DNA of 64,000 nt from Sphingobacterium sp. (lineage in GTDB: Bacteria; Bacteroidota; Bacteroidia; Sphingobacteriales; Sphingobacteriaceae). The stretch spans positions 248,001-312,000 of the forward strand of contig JAITLV010000280.1 in the NCBI GenBank assembly GCA_031277685.1. Reading direction: 5' to 3'. Shown here in pieces: positions 55,287-64,000 of this stretch (position 1 is the stretch's first letter; each line of letters begins with the position of its first letter). The notes beneath the pieces are model-generated. The model searched no databases. It was not told the origin of the DNA and was given only the letters and a program-made list of their open reading frames with translations. Made by a program: the position numbers and the translations under genes.

Positions 55287-56141
55287 TCAATGGGGTATCT
55301 TTTCACTCGAAAACTCTAATTTCGCTGTACGGATTAACTTGCCTTCGTTTGTAAAATAGTAGATTGTACTTCCTTTTGAGAAACCAAGAACCTGGTCATC
55401 ATAGGATGGCTCCATATATATTGCAGGTAAAATTGTTTTTAATCCATAATCACATAGCCCATAGGGGCCATTCTCTTCAAAAACAATTGAAGTTGGTGTG
55501 AGCATATGCAGTTGTATCGGGTTCATTGCGATAATATATTTTCCCTGTTGGTCAATGACTCCATATTTTTCCTCGGTATTGACAATTGCATAATAGTTTT
55601 GTGAGACCGGAGTGACTGAATAAATGTTATCGTAAATAAAAGGGATGATAATGTTATTCTGGATATTTATGACACCAGTTTTATCATCTTTATGGGCAAC
55701 GATCAGTGATTTATTTATAGGCTGAAGCATTTCATAGGTAGTCGGAATAAGCAATTTATTTTTGTTATTAATAATACCCATCTTACCATCTTTGAGCACC
55801 ATAATAAACCCATTGTCAATTCCGATGTAGTCCCAAGCCTGGTTGAAGTCAACTATATAATGACCCATACTATCAAGTAAGGCATATTTTTCAGTATTTG
55901 GAATATGATTTCCTCTTTGTTCAGAACCAGTCTTTTCATATTCAGCTTGTACTACAATATAATATCCTTCAGTAAAACCTGTTGCCGAAAAAAACTGAGG
56001 TTTTATAACAGCAGTTCCATCCGCTAAACAATATCCAAAAAATCCACTCTTATCACGAAAAGGAAATAACTCCGGGCTATGTTGCGCGTAGGAGAAAATG
56101 GATGTCAATAGGAGGAGTAATGCTGTTGCAATCGTTTTCAT
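55287..56141 (-). CDS. Secreted WG-repeat protein
   Basis: The 284-aa product has a signal peptide (~19 residues, SYA-Q) and about six WG-type repeats, seen as units like KYALLDSMGHYIV, KMGIINNKNKLLIPTTYEML, KTGVINIQNNIIIPFIYDNI, KYGVIDQQGKYII and PYGLCDYGLKTILPAIY. WG-repeat proteins form beta-propeller-like or solenoid folds of unclear role and are common in Bacteroidota. The C-terminus is polar with no anchor. Confidence 0.85.
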   Translation of the reverse strand: MKTIATALLLLLTSIFSYAQHSPELFPFRDKSGFFGYCLADGTAVIKPQFFSATGFTEGYYIVVQAEYEKTGSEQRGNHIPNTEKYALLDSMGHYIVDFNQAWDYIGIDNGFIMVLKDGKMGIINNKNKLLIPTTYEMLQPINKSLIVAHKDDKTGVINIQNNIIIPFIYDNIYSVTPVSQNYYAIVNTEEKYGVIDQQGKYIIAMNPIQLHMLTPTSIVFEENGPYGLCDYGLKTILPAIYMEPSYDDQVLGFSKGSTIYYFTNEGKLIRTAKLEFSSEKIPH

Positions 56142-56400
56142 TGTTTTTTTATTTTTTTGAATATAAGGATATCTTAGATTGGCGGTATCGATAATTACAA
56201 TTCGCCGGAACTGACTTTAGATTCGTTTGTGATTCGGCACAAATTACTTAATAACTTTGTCGAAGTTGTTGGAGTATAGTATGATTATGATAGAAAATAC
56301 AATCTTAAACTTTTACAATTTGAAAAAACAGTACATTGGAGAGTGGATTCTGTATAATCTCTGAGAACAATTCCAAAGGACGTTTAACAATAGCAGATTA

Positions 56401-56805
56401 ATGAGTATACCGGTAATATTTTCGTTTATATTGTTTATTGGAATCATAGGTTTGGTTATTGGAGTAATTTTGATGTTATTGTCTTTTGCCCTAATGCTTT
56501 TTCGTGAAAGCAATTTTTGCAAAGAGTTAGTTGAAAAAATATTTGTTATTGCGCTCCATGTATTGGGCTTTGGGTTATTGATATTTCTGCTGGCGCTAGC
56601 GGGACTAGGGATATTTATCGCTATTGAAGGAATTAAAAATGGGGAGTATAATTTGGGATTGAGTAGAACCGGTGGAAATACAAAGATCAAATGGGCTATT
56701 GAACCTATACGATTTACCTTTCAAACAGCTGTCTTTATGGGATTTTCTATCTGGTTGATCTACTTCTCGATTAAACAATGTCGATTTTTTTTAAAGAGAA
56801 AATAA
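56401..56805 (+). CDS. Small membrane protein with three helices, 134 aa
   Basis: The product has three membrane helices (about 4-33, 45-74 and 107-125) and a short basic end (FFLKRK). No family is recognised. There is nothing in the immediate neighbourhood that suggests its role. The start ATG 56401 is the first in the frame after a stop. Confidence 0.55.
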   Translation: MSIPVIFSFILFIGIIGLVIGVILMLLSFALMLFRESNFCKELVEKIFVIALHVLGFGLLIFLLALAGLGIFIAIEGIKNGEYNLGLSRTGGNTKIKWAIEPIRFTFQTAVFMGFSIWLIYFSIKQCRFFLKRK

Positions 56806-56821
56806 CTTTTTGAATAATTGA

Positions 56822-56999
56822 ATGAGGATTCTATTAATTTTTATCACCAGGTTAATTGGAATATTGTTGTCTTGTAGGGGCATTGGTTAGCGACGCCGAT
56901 ACAGCTCCAGTAAATGATCTGTCTAAATTGGAAATTATTTCCTGGTCTTCATTTTTGGTAAAAACATTGGTTTATTCTACTGGGATTTTTGTGAGCTAG
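56822..56999 (+). pseudogene. Remnant of a small exported or membrane protein
   Basis: ATG 56822 opens a hydrophobic, lipoprotein-like start (MRILLIFITRLIGILLSC, lipobox LLSC) ending at TAG 56888-56890. In another frame from 56871 the sequence ALVSDADTAPVNDLSKLEIIS... continues to TAG 56997-56999. The two parts can be joined by one frameshift, which suggests a broken gene. The rest of the 56806-57114 spacer holds nothing visible. Confidence 0.35.
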
Positions 57000-57114
57000 T
57001 CAATTTCTCGGATAATTATAAGGTCATAGCGAATAATAAACAGTGCTTAACGAATTATAAAACGGCTTTATATGTCACTAAAATCAGGTGTATATTGGTG
57101 TAAATTAAACTGAT

Positions 57115-57612
57115 ATGAAGTGGATGTTTTGCATAACGCTTTTTTGTGTAATAGGGAATAGTGTGACTTTCGCACAAATGTCCTTAAAGAATGGTGTATA
57201 TGAATTTACCGATATTATTTCATCAGATTCGGTGAGAAGGAACAGCGGACAGTCTCTAATTATTGAAAAGAAAACAATCAGTAGAACGCTGATCGTGGCA
57301 GATGACAAGATCAGCTATGAGATCCGAGAAAATACGAAGGCACCTTCAGCAACTCGAGGTGTAGCAGCAGATTATAAACTGCAGCTAAAGCGTGTTAATA
57401 ACCAGTCTTTTAGAGCGAAAAAAGGTAAGTCTATCAAATTGAATATCGTTATCGTGGATGGTGACAGTGTTGAAGTAGCTGTTTTAGCAGGCCAGGCTGA
57501 ATATTGCTATAGTGGAGGAATGTATTTTAGAAAAATAATTACATTATCACCAGAAAGAAAAACGTTGACTTTCAAACGCGGCCTGCTGCCTGAAGATATT
57601 GCAAAGTTATAA
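57115..57612 (+). CDS. Secreted protein of unknown function, 165 aa
   Basis: The protein starts with a signal peptide (~20 residues, TFA-Q) followed by a beta-rich domain of ~145 residues with a single Cys (YCYSGGMYF). I recognise no family. The next gene starts 11 bases downstream, so the two are co-transcribed. Confidence 0.65.
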   Translation: MKWMFCITLFCVIGNSVTFAQMSLKNGVYEFTDIISSDSVRRNSGQSLIIEKKTISRTLIVADDKISYEIRENTKAPSATRGVAADYKLQLKRVNNQSFRAKKGKSIKLNIVIVDGDSVEVAVLAGQAEYCYSGGMYFRKIITLSPERKTLTFKRGLLPEDIAKL

Positions 57613-57623
57613 CGGAAAAGGTC

Positions 57624-57950
57624 ATGGGCAATAATAAAGATATGGGTATCCTGCGAGTCATCCAAGTTTTTCTAGGCAGCTTTTACCTGCTGCTTATTCT
57701 ATTTTATCTTGGCATCATTGTGCCCGAATACTTCGCCTGTGTGAATTGTCATACAGAAGGTGCAATGGGGATAGATATTTGGGGTGATCAAATACAGTGC
57801 TTTGGCGATAGTAAAGCCTTTGGTAAAGTTTTGTTCGATCTATCGTCAGTTATTGTAGCAGGACTTTCCACGGTATTAATATTCCTGTTTTTTTGGAAGA
57901 AAATGAAATTCAATAATAGATTTCAGGCCAAGAAGTACAGCAGAAAATGA
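57624..57950 (+). CDS. Small two-helix membrane protein with CVNC motif
   Basis: The 108-aa product has membrane helices at ~11-32 and ~71-92; the loop between them carries C-V-N-C-H (around residue 37) and a further Cys. The CxxCH-like sequence resembles a haem c-binding motif (CXXCH: CVNCH), but with a single motif in a tiny membrane protein, a disulfide or metal site is as likely. It ends in a basic cluster (KKYSRK). It is in an operon with the 165-aa gene. Confidence 0.6.
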   Translation: MGNNKDMGILRVIQVFLGSFYLLLILFYLGIIVPEYFACVNCHTEGAMGIDIWGDQIQCFGDSKAFGKVLFDLSSVIVAGLSTVLIFLFFWKKMKFNNRFQAKKYSRK

Positions 57951-58083
57951 AGGCTATTTTTATGGGCTTGTCGGTGTATAGGGAAATATACTGGGGTATT
58001 TTGAATATTTTGGAGAAGAATTGGCCTTAACGTGGTCATAATGCAAGGTTATATGGAGGAATCTTTTATGAAGAACTTTGGCA

Positions 58084-59400
58084 TTATTTGATCTTCTTTA
58101 TTAGGTAAATTTTGTTGAGGTGATTGGTGAAAAGTTGATAGTTTAAAGCTGGATTTGAATAGAAACTGTATACAATAAAATCTTCAGTGCTTTCAAAGGA
58201 GAGCGTACCAATATTTTTATGGTCGATCTCAATTTTTGACCGGTGCGTATCTTCATCCAGATATAAATTGTCCTTAAATTTGAGAGTATCATTGTCTACA
58301 ATCAATTTTGAAAACAAATATCCTCGCCAGACGTCTCCACGGTCGGAGTTTCCTGTTTTGACATCATAACGGTCGCGTAGGCGTTGTATTTTTTGATAGT
58401 ATACTGATGTGATATTTCGAGGTGGAGCATTTTCTTCCCTTCTCATCCAATTTTGATCCCATTGTCCAAAAAGATCATTCATGATCCGGCCCTTTGGTTT
58501 TACTTCATAGATGAGATAATTGTCATCAGTAAAGTCTTCGTAGAAGGTATACCATTGGTCGTTTAAAAAATAGGTTATTTTAAAATAGGTTTCCTTATGT
58601 TTATTATCCGCTTCACTGTCATAAACCGTCTTCGAAAGTAGGAATTTCGCATTTTTTTCAATCTCAGCCAATTTTTGGCGCTGCTGATCTTTTGTCCAGC
58701 TAAAATCTTCATTAAATGTTTCGATCGTCTTTTTGGTTGTGTCGCCATGTAATGGCCAGTCCCGAAAATAGTTTTGGAAGACATTGATCAGGTAGCCTTC
58801 AAATAACACTTCATTGTCCTCGTAGCTGGTCTGCTGAAAAGAATATTGCGCGATCTGATTTCCGTTTTCGTCAAGTTTGTAAAAATTGTGAATGACAGGA
58901 TATTCTTTATTCGCGTTGTTTACGGTTGTTTTACTGTGTATAATTAACTCTTGGTTTTGCGTCAGAAATTGATCAAGAGGATTATCACTCGCTATAAATA
59001 GCTTTATTTCATGTTTGCCAAATTTGTTTTTTTCGTTGTTGATATCTACATATTTTTCATACTCCCGGGGTAGTTTTGACGAATTAAAAAAATTCTCAAA
59101 CATGATATCCACATTAAAAATCCCATTTGTATAGATAAAAACACATGCAAGTAGAAGGCATGCGAGCAGATAATATTTTAGGGAGCTTCCATCTTTAAGA
59201 AGGATGAAAAAGTAAAAGAATACCCAGGTAAGAACAAATACAAGAGGCGAAAATACAATATAATTTAACTCTTGATTGTTAGTTAATGGAATGGTGTAAA
59301 AACTAATGACGTAAAGTATCATAAATACTAGACATGCCCCAAAAGATTTCCATAGCAGATCCTTTTTAGACTTGTCGGTTTTTGTATCTGTCTGTGCCAA
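58084..59400 (-). CDS. Membrane protein with a large extracytoplasmic domain, 438 aa
   Basis: Three N-terminal membrane helices are seen at about 17-35, 45-70 and 76-95; a ~330-residue polar, aromatic domain follows (DKYEKYVDINNEKNKFGKHE..., ...GRIMNDLFGQWDQNW...). It has no recognised motif. The C-terminus is basic (IYLIKKIK). The gene stands alone. A decayed membrane gene lies just upstream. Confidence 0.65.
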   Translation of the reverse strand: MAQTDTKTDKSKKDLLWKSFGACLVFMILYVISFYTIPLTNNQELNYIVFSPLVFVLTWVFFYFFILLKDGSSLKYYLLACLLLACVFIYTNGIFNVDIMFENFFNSSKLPREYEKYVDINNEKNKFGKHEIKLFIASDNPLDQFLTQNQELIIHSKTTVNNANKEYPVIHNFYKLDENGNQIAQYSFQQTSYEDNEVLFEGYLINVFQNYFRDWPLHGDTTKKTIETFNEDFSWTKDQQRQKLAEIEKNAKFLLSKTVYDSEADNKHKETYFKITYFLNDQWYTFYEDFTDDNYLIYEVKPKGRIMNDLFGQWDQNWMRREENAPPRNITSVYYQKIQRLRDRYDVKTGNSDRGDVWRGYLFSKLIVDNDTLKFKDNLYLDEDTHRSKIEIDHKNIGTLSFESTEDFIVYSFYSNPALNYQLFTNHLNKIYLIKKIK

Positions 59401-59452
59401 TATCTCGAGTATTTAGTTTATTTTCTATCGTCTAAAATAGACAATAGTTTCA

Positions 59453-59766
59453 TCAAAGACAAACGTTCGTAGGATAGAAATCTGGCCTTTTTTTACCTGG
59501 GATAAGAATAGAAAGTTTAGCGATAAAACAGAAAAATATTATACTTTCCTGTCTCTGCGCTCTTTTTTCAATTGTCCTTTCTGAAACACGAAATCTAATT
59601 GTCAAACCATAAAGAAGAATACCTGGAAATACGACAAAGACTACTGACACAACATAGGCTCCGATAACTTTTACATGTGTGTAATCATGAAAATTGTCAA
59701 AGTTAAGCCAATGCAAATGAAAAGTCCGAGGATTAATTTAATCACTATAAATGGGATGAAATTCAT
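59453..59766 (-). pseudogene. Frameshifted small membrane-protein gene
   Basis: On the minus strand ATG 59766 gives a membrane helix (MNFIPFIVIKLILGLFICIG...) that ends at TAA 59671-59673. A second frame, open to 59453, supplies the next helix (VIGAYVVSVVFVVFPGILLYG) and a basic end (RFRVSERTIEKRAQRQE). Joined by one frameshift near 59680 they make a plausible two-helix protein of ~100 residues. Either a natural pseudogene or a sequencing error would explain this. Confidence 0.4.
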
Positions 59767-59809
59767 TTTTCAATGCTTATTTTAGCTGTTTTGCACACAA
59801 TAAGTAAGC

Positions 59810-60346
59810 CTATTTCGTTATATTTTTTGCGGGCATAGGAACGTTAACGGCTGCAGGCATAAGATAACGTTCTGACAAGCTACTGGTTGCAATGGGAGCT
59901 AATTTTTCGGCTATTTTCTTTAATCCATAGTTGTCTGCAGTATAGGTTTCTATAACCTCCAGTGCTCCAAAATAATTGAATGAACGTGTTTTCAAGATTA
60001 ATGTGTCATTGTTGACGGAGTAGGATCCCTCGGTAATGATTTTCCCTTCTTTGGTAGCAAATCTGGTAATCTCTAACGTACTCACTTTATATTTATCCAA
60101 TGTGAACTTATATATTTGAAGCGTGTCACCTGCTATTTGTCCTAATTCTGATGAAATAGGCTGGTAACCACAATAGATATTGAATTTTTTCTTTTTGATC
60201 ACAAGATTATCTACCCAATTATCGTATTTGGCGATATCAGATCTACCAGCGATAGGATCCTTAGTTGGAGGTAGATCTCCTCTTTTCTGGGAAAAAGCAA
60301 TATTGCCTGCCAGAAATAAAATAAAAAATATCAATATTTTTTTCAT
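59810..60346 (-). CDS. Secreted protein of unknown function, 178 aa
   Basis: I start at ATG 60346 (MKKILIFFILFLAGNIAFS-Q), which gives a clean signal peptide; a slightly longer start at 60355 adds MVR. The mature part is a beta-rich domain of ~150 residues ending with PAAVNVPMPAKNITK. No family is recognised. A promoter-like box lies about 66 bases upstream, in a sequence shared with the 85-aa membrane gene. Confidence 0.6.
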   Translation of the reverse strand: MKKILIFFILFLAGNIAFSQKRGDLPPTKDPIAGRSDIAKYDNWVDNLVIKKKKFNIYCGYQPISSELGQIAGDTLQIYKFTLDKYKVSTLEITRFATKEGKIITEGSYSVNNDTLILKTRSFNYFGALEVIETYTADNYGLKKIAEKLAPIATSSLSERYLMPAAVNVPMPAKNITK

Positions 60347-60405
60347 TCGAACCAATTTCGTTTATGTGATATAATAGTGAATTTGTCTGTTTCCAATTTA
60401 TCCGA

Positions 60406-60421
60406 TTGGGACAAAATTAAA
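60406..60421 (-). promoter_or_regulatory. Second copy of the 16-base promoter element
   Basis: TTGGGACAAAATTAAA at 60406-60421 is identical to 53947-53962. On the minus strand it holds TAATTTTG (60419-60412), an exact TAnnTTTG box. The -33 side is weaker here. Confidence 0.45.
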
Positions 60422-60607
60422 GATAATGTGCATCATTAGTATAACATATTTAGCCATTTGATGAATAAATATTTAATCTGTAAATGCTATGTCAAAGTCT
60501 CTTTCATTTTTGCTTTTAAGTGGAAATGTTCATTTTTTAGCTATTTAATATAATAAAGGGGGGTATTTTCAATTAATAATTTCCCGCCAATGCATAACTG
60601 CTATTCT

Positions 60608-60901
60608 CTAATTGGTATTTGCACTGGTTCGTTCGACAATTGCACCAGTATCAACCGAATAGTATGCCACGGGGTTGGAAGTGTAGCTGAACAGTCTCAT
60701 GTCATGCAACTGATTTTTGCGACGGACTGAGTAAAAGAAGTTTTCTCAACTAAAGCTGAAGGGGAAACACGAATAATAAGAGATGTCTTGCGAATATAAA
60801 ACGGTCTTTGGCCCGTAAAAAAAATACCCTAGATTTATCAATCGTTGTGAAGATGCTGGTAAAAAGCATGGAAAATTTAATAGAATCAAAAGAGTATACA
60901 T
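60608..60901 (-). pseudogene. Decayed secreted-protein gene with an internal stop
   Basis: A 98-codon minus-strand frame from ATG 60901 to TAG 60608-60610 is broken by TGA at 60746-60748. It begins with a signal-like peptide (MYTLLILLNFPCFLPASSQ), and after the stop continues as a coding-like part (NQLHDMRLFSYTSNPVAYYSVDTG...). A second frame also reads well near 60700-60820 (FYIRKTSLIIRVSPSALVEKTS), so a frameshift is likely as well. It fills the middle of the 60356-60991 spacer; the remainder is AT-rich with no feature. Confidence 0.4.
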
Positions 60902-60991
60902 GTAATAACCAAACTTGTTTTTATAATATGATAGAATATCTTGATATCATTATTATAAGCATGGAATAATAGGTAGTAGAAAAATTTAGCG

Positions 60992-61516
60992 ATGAATTTT
61001 AATTTTTACAATTTAATCATGATACCTCTTATGGTGTCCTGTGTAATTAAGCCAATTGTATATCAGCAAGTAGACTATAAGGGAGACATTTTTTATGGTG
61101 ATATCGGAAAAAAAAAGACAGGGGAATTTTTCTTCCCGAATATGAACTTTTCTTATTCTTTATATAACGGAGAGCTAGATGGAAAAATACTCCTGATAGA
61201 AAAATCAGATACCATATTATTTGGGAATTTTAAAAGAAATCAACCTATTGGTAAATATATCAACAGGAGCGATCAGTGCAATCGTTGTAAATATATCTTT
61301 CGTAAAACAGTTATTGAACAAATTGATGGTGAGGGAATATTTAATAAATATTCGCAGAAACATGGCTATTGGAAAGAAAAGTATCGGGAAGGGAACTATA
61401 ACAATGGGAAGAAAAATGGAGTCTGGAAGATTTATAGGTACAATGATTTAGAAAATTCCGAAAATACAATAAACGAAGTAATTTATAGAAATGATAGTCT
61501 TATAATCAATAACTGA
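60992..61516 (+). CDS. Lipoprotein with MORN-like repeats, 174 aa
   Basis: The start has a lipobox-like LMVSC at residues 14-18, so the product is likely lipid-anchored. The body has repeated units that resemble MORN or YwqK-type repeats (GDIGKKKTGEFFF, YNGELDGKILLI, LFGNFKRNQPIGKYIN, YREGNYNNGKKNGVWKIY). Such repeats act as surface-binding or scaffold modules in this phylum. A CNRCKY segment could bind metal or form a disulfide. Function unknown. Confidence 0.6.
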   Translation: MNFNFYNLIMIPLMVSCVIKPIVYQQVDYKGDIFYGDIGKKKTGEFFFPNMNFSYSLYNGELDGKILLIEKSDTILFGNFKRNQPIGKYINRSDQCNRCKYIFRKTVIEQIDGEGIFNKYSQKHGYWKEKYREGNYNNGKKNGVWKIYRYNDLENSENTINEVIYRNDSLIINN

Positions 61517-61735
61517 GAATAGGGACTGATTTCTTCAGAATGATGAACTGAGTAGTTATGATAAAAAAGAACCAATGAAGCGAATATTTTGTTCGCCTAT
61601 ATTTGGTCACTGAAAAGTAATACTTCAAACTGCTGTTAAAATATAAAGCACTGATTTATATATGTAATACTTCTGTTTCAGAAAGTAAGCGCTATAAATA
61701 TTACAAACTAAAAAGAAAATAAAAACCTGCGAATT

Positions 61736-62821
61736 ATGAAAAAAAATATTATGCTATTGCTTTCTTTACTTGTCTGTTTATCGGCAAGAGCACAAACAAA
61801 TGTTGCCATAGATTCCATCGCACAACGGAATTTGTTTCAAAAATTAAAAGTCGAATTTGAGAAATACGAAAAGCAACACGGAAATTATATTCAAACCAAT
61901 AATGTAAGAATGCATTATTTAGAGTGGGGAGATAAAAAAAATCCAACATTAGTTTGGGTTCACGGAACTTATAGCAATGGTTATGAATTATACGAGATTA
62001 TAGATCAATTAATGAAAATGAATTTGCACGTCATTGCGATAGATTATTACGGACACGGATTTACACCAATTCCTCAGAGAAACCTGTCTATTTATGATGT
62101 TGCAGATGACATCAAATTCCTTTTAGATAAAATGAAAATCCAAAAAGCAATTATTGGAGGTTGGTCAAGAGGCGGAACCATTAGTTCTGCATTTTATGAT
62201 GCTTATCCAAACATGGTTCAAGCCCTTATTTTGGAAGATGGTGGTTCCGTTGCTTGGGATTTTCAAGCAAAGCCAGGTAACATTGAGAAAGATATTGAGG
62301 AAATAAAACAATATTATACCAACAAAAAAACAATGGTTTTTGAGAACGAGTTCGATGCTTATTGGTTTATCTATAATAATTGGGGTATAAAAGGAAAAGA
62401 AAATGAAAAACTCAAAAAGGAAATTTTTACTTCTTACGCCCGGATAAAGAAAAATTCAAACGGAAAATATGAAATAAATCCCGGTGCGGAAGAACTTACT
62501 GGCGAAAACTCTGCAGAAGAAAACATCGCAATTATTTATACCCCTTTTACGGCCAAAACTGCTTTCGGTGCATCAACGCATCAGTTAAACCCTAAAGTTA
62601 TTTATCGGAATTTGAATAAGCCTTTGCTCATTTTCGACCCTATAAGTAAAAATGATTGGTTCGATTTTAAAGAAGAAAATGAGAAACTTACAGATGAACA
62701 CAAACCTTTTATTTTTCACAAGCTTTATGAAGAATGTTGGCATGGCGTGAAAGACGAACGTCCAAATGAGGTCGTTAATGATATTAAAACATTCTTATTA
62801 ACTAATAAGCTGATCCAATGA
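61736..62821 (+). CDS. Secreted alpha/beta hydrolase
   Basis: The 361-aa protein has a signal peptide (~20 residues, RAQT) and an alpha/beta-hydrolase fold: VWVHGTYSNGYELY (oxyanion region), a nucleophile elbow GGWSRGGT (residues ~137-144), a candidate acid in LLIFDPIS and a His in EECWHGVKDE. The substrate is unknown. Codons are noticeably A-rich (AAA, AAT, GAA) compared with neighbouring housekeeping genes, which fits acquisition from a lower-GC relative, but this is only an impression from reading. Confidence 0.8.
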   Translation: MKKNIMLLLSLLVCLSARAQTNVAIDSIAQRNLFQKLKVEFEKYEKQHGNYIQTNNVRMHYLEWGDKKNPTLVWVHGTYSNGYELYEIIDQLMKMNLHVIAIDYYGHGFTPIPQRNLSIYDVADDIKFLLDKMKIQKAIIGGWSRGGTISSAFYDAYPNMVQALILEDGGSVAWDFQAKPGNIEKDIEEIKQYYTNKKTMVFENEFDAYWFIYNNWGIKGKENEKLKKEIFTSYARIKKNSNGKYEINPGAEELTGENSAEENIAIIYTPFTAKTAFGASTHQLNPKVIYRNLNKPLLIFDPISKNDWFDFKEENEKLTDEHKPFIFHKLYEECWHGVKDERPNEVVNDIKTFLLTNKLIQ

Positions 62822-62960
62822 AATATGTATGTTAAATAAATATTTCATCGGATTAAAACCTTAAAATGTTTTTTTCAATTTGAACCTATTATCCAATCAA
62901 ATACAATATTGGAGCAAATAGGAAAAAATATGTTGTTACGAAATTATCGGTACTAATTAT

Positions 62961-62999
62961 AACTGCAAACAGTTTTTTATCAGTAAGCTGTTTGCAGTT
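62961..62999. repeat. Perfect inverted repeat with 12-base arms
   Basis: AACTGCAAACAG (62961-62972) pairs perfectly with CTGTTTGCAGTT (62988-62999) over a 15-base loop. It lies 22 bases beyond the mnmE stop and could terminate the mnmE transcript, although the minus-strand side has no T-run. Confidence 0.6.
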
Positions 63000-63021
63000 G
63001 TATATCCATTAGTTGGAAATT

Positions 63022-64000
63022 CTATTTGCCGATACAGAATTTTGAAAAGATATTATCCAATAAATCGTCCGTAGAAACACTGCCGGTAATCTCGCCAAGA
63101 TGGTATAAGGCCTGACGAATATCCATTGCCAAGAAGTCAGAAGTAACTGGATTATCAATACCGAATAATACACGTTCGAGTGAATCTGAAGTCTTTTGTA
63201 GGGCTTCAACGTGACGGATATTGGTAACCATGACATCGTCTGTATTTAAATTGCCCAACTGGACTCTGGTGATGAGTTCTTCTTTCAGCTCTTCCACACC
63301 AATCTGTTCTTTTGCCGAAATATAAAGCGGTTTAAGTGGAGCGTATTCATCCTTTTGCAGATCGGTCAATAGATCAGATTTGTTGATTATTGTTAAAAAT
63401 GGAATTTGGAGATTTTGGATTTCCAACAATTGTGATTGGACTTCATCTACTTTGTCTTGTATCGGGTCAAAAAGATAAATAATCAATCGCGCCTGTTTCA
63501 TTTTTTCGCGTGTTCTTTCCACACCTTTTGCTTCAATAACATCCGCTGTTTCACGGATACCTGCGGTATCTATAAACCGAAAGGTTACGCCATGTATATT
63601 AATTTCATCTTCAATAGTATCACGTGTGGTTCCTGCAATGTCTGAGACAATGGCGCGCTCCTCATTTAAGAAAGCATTCAATAGGGTTGATTTACCTACA
63701 TTTGGTTTTCCGGCAATAACTACGGGAACACCATTTTTTAATACATTGCCTTGTTCAAACGATTGAATCAACTTCTGAACAATAACCTTTATTTTGTGGA
63801 TTAAATTTTTAAGTTGATCTCTGTTGGCAAATTCCACATCTTCTTCTGAGAAATCCAATTCAAGCTCAATAAGGGAAGCAAAATGAATCAGGTCCTCACG
63901 AAGGGATTTCAGTTGATTGGAAAATCCACCGCGCATTTGTTGCATGGCAATTTGATGGGATGCTGCCGAATTAGAAGCAATCAGATCTGCCACTGCTTCA
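63022..64000 (-). CDS. mnmE: MnmE (TrmE), tRNA-modification GTPase, C-terminal part
   Basis: The frame is open past the right edge, so the N-terminal ~130 residues are outside. Visible are the helical domain (QLKSLREDLIHFASLIELELDFSEED) and the G domain with G1 GKPNVGKS, G2 GTTRDTI, G3 DTAG and G4 NKSD, followed by the C-terminal helices ending in FCIGK, whose Cys is required for activity. MnmE with MnmG adds the carboxymethylaminomethyl group to the wobble uridine (U34) of certain tRNAs. The family is universal, so this marks the boundary with the core genome. Confidence 0.97.
   Translation of the reverse strand, partial: EAVADLIASNSAASHQIAMQQMRGGFSNQLKSLREDLIHFASLIELELDFSEEDVEFANRDQLKNLIHKIKVIVQKLIQSFEQGNVLKNGVPVVIAGKPNVGKSTLLNAFLNEERAIVSDIAGTTRDTIEDEINIHGVTFRFIDTAGIRETADVIEAKGVERTREKMKQARLIIYLFDPIQDKVDEVQSQLLEIQNLQIPFLTIINKSDLLTDLQKDEYAPLKPLYISAKEQIGVEELKEELITRVQLGNLNTDDVMVTNIRHVEALQKTSDSLERVLFGIDNPVTSDFLAMDIRQALYHLGEITGSVSTDDLLDNIFSKFCIGK

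Noticed and set aside
1..64000. tRNA, rRNA, CRISPR array or insertion sequence
   Set aside because: I saw no tRNA-like cloverleaf, direct-repeat array or transposase; small or diverged ones could be missed by eye.

Overview
The window looks like chromosomal DNA of a Bacteroidota bacterium of the Sphingobacteriaceae, most likely a Sphingobacterium. This rests on a type VI secretion locus of the Bacteroidota-only subtype (T6SSiii), a SusC/SusD pair, OmpA, WG-repeat and DUF4476 proteins, promoter boxes of the form TAnnTTTG, weak ribosome binding sites and a moderately AT-rich sequence. The genus is an inference; the phylum is well supported. I found no rRNA, tRNA, CRISPR array or insertion sequence.

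Positions 1-23.8 kb hold a T6SSiii locus. The left part (1-7.9 kb) is an effector/spike side: a gene cut by the window edge, a 58-aa gene, a 335-aa unknown, a DUF4280 PAAR-like tip protein, a 908-aa protein with an internal OmpA domain but no signal peptide, three possible immunity proteins, then about 0.9 kb of decayed genes. The core follows: two TssO-like proteins, a PKD protein (TssP-like), TssR, TssH/ClpV, TssB, TssC, TssE, TssF, TssG (on the opposite strand), TssN, TssK, a flavodoxin-fold protein and a DUF4476 protein, closed by a clear terminator. Hcp (TssD) and VgrG (TssI) are not seen and may lie to the left.

From 23.9 to 26.2 kb come a SMI1/KNR4 (SUKH) immunity-type protein, a decayed gene, a YdeI-family protein and a gene-poor stretch. 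From 26.2 to 38.6 kb there is an amino-sugar utilisation locus: SusC, SusD, a secreted two-part alpha/beta hydrolase, a GH109-like Gfo/Idh/MocA protein, NagB, a FucP/NagP-type transporter, NagA, and a convergent LacI regulator. Together they would bind and import an N-acetylhexosamine glycan, release the sugar, carry it across the inner membrane, and deacetylate and deaminate the phosphorylated sugar. No sugar kinase is present here.

From 38.6 to 62.8 kb is an accessory region: a 5'-truncated ABC permease, a TonB-dependent receptor, DinB, MarR with a hydrolase, an exo/endonuclease/phosphatase-family protein, a histidine kinase, an AlkC/AlkD-like HEAT protein divergent from HxlR, SRPBCC, WG-repeat and many small membrane or secreted proteins of unknown function. 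Several spacers contain remnants of secreted proteins broken by stops or frameshifts, and three sizeable hairpins. The window ends inside mnmE (trmE), a housekeeping tRNA-modification gene.
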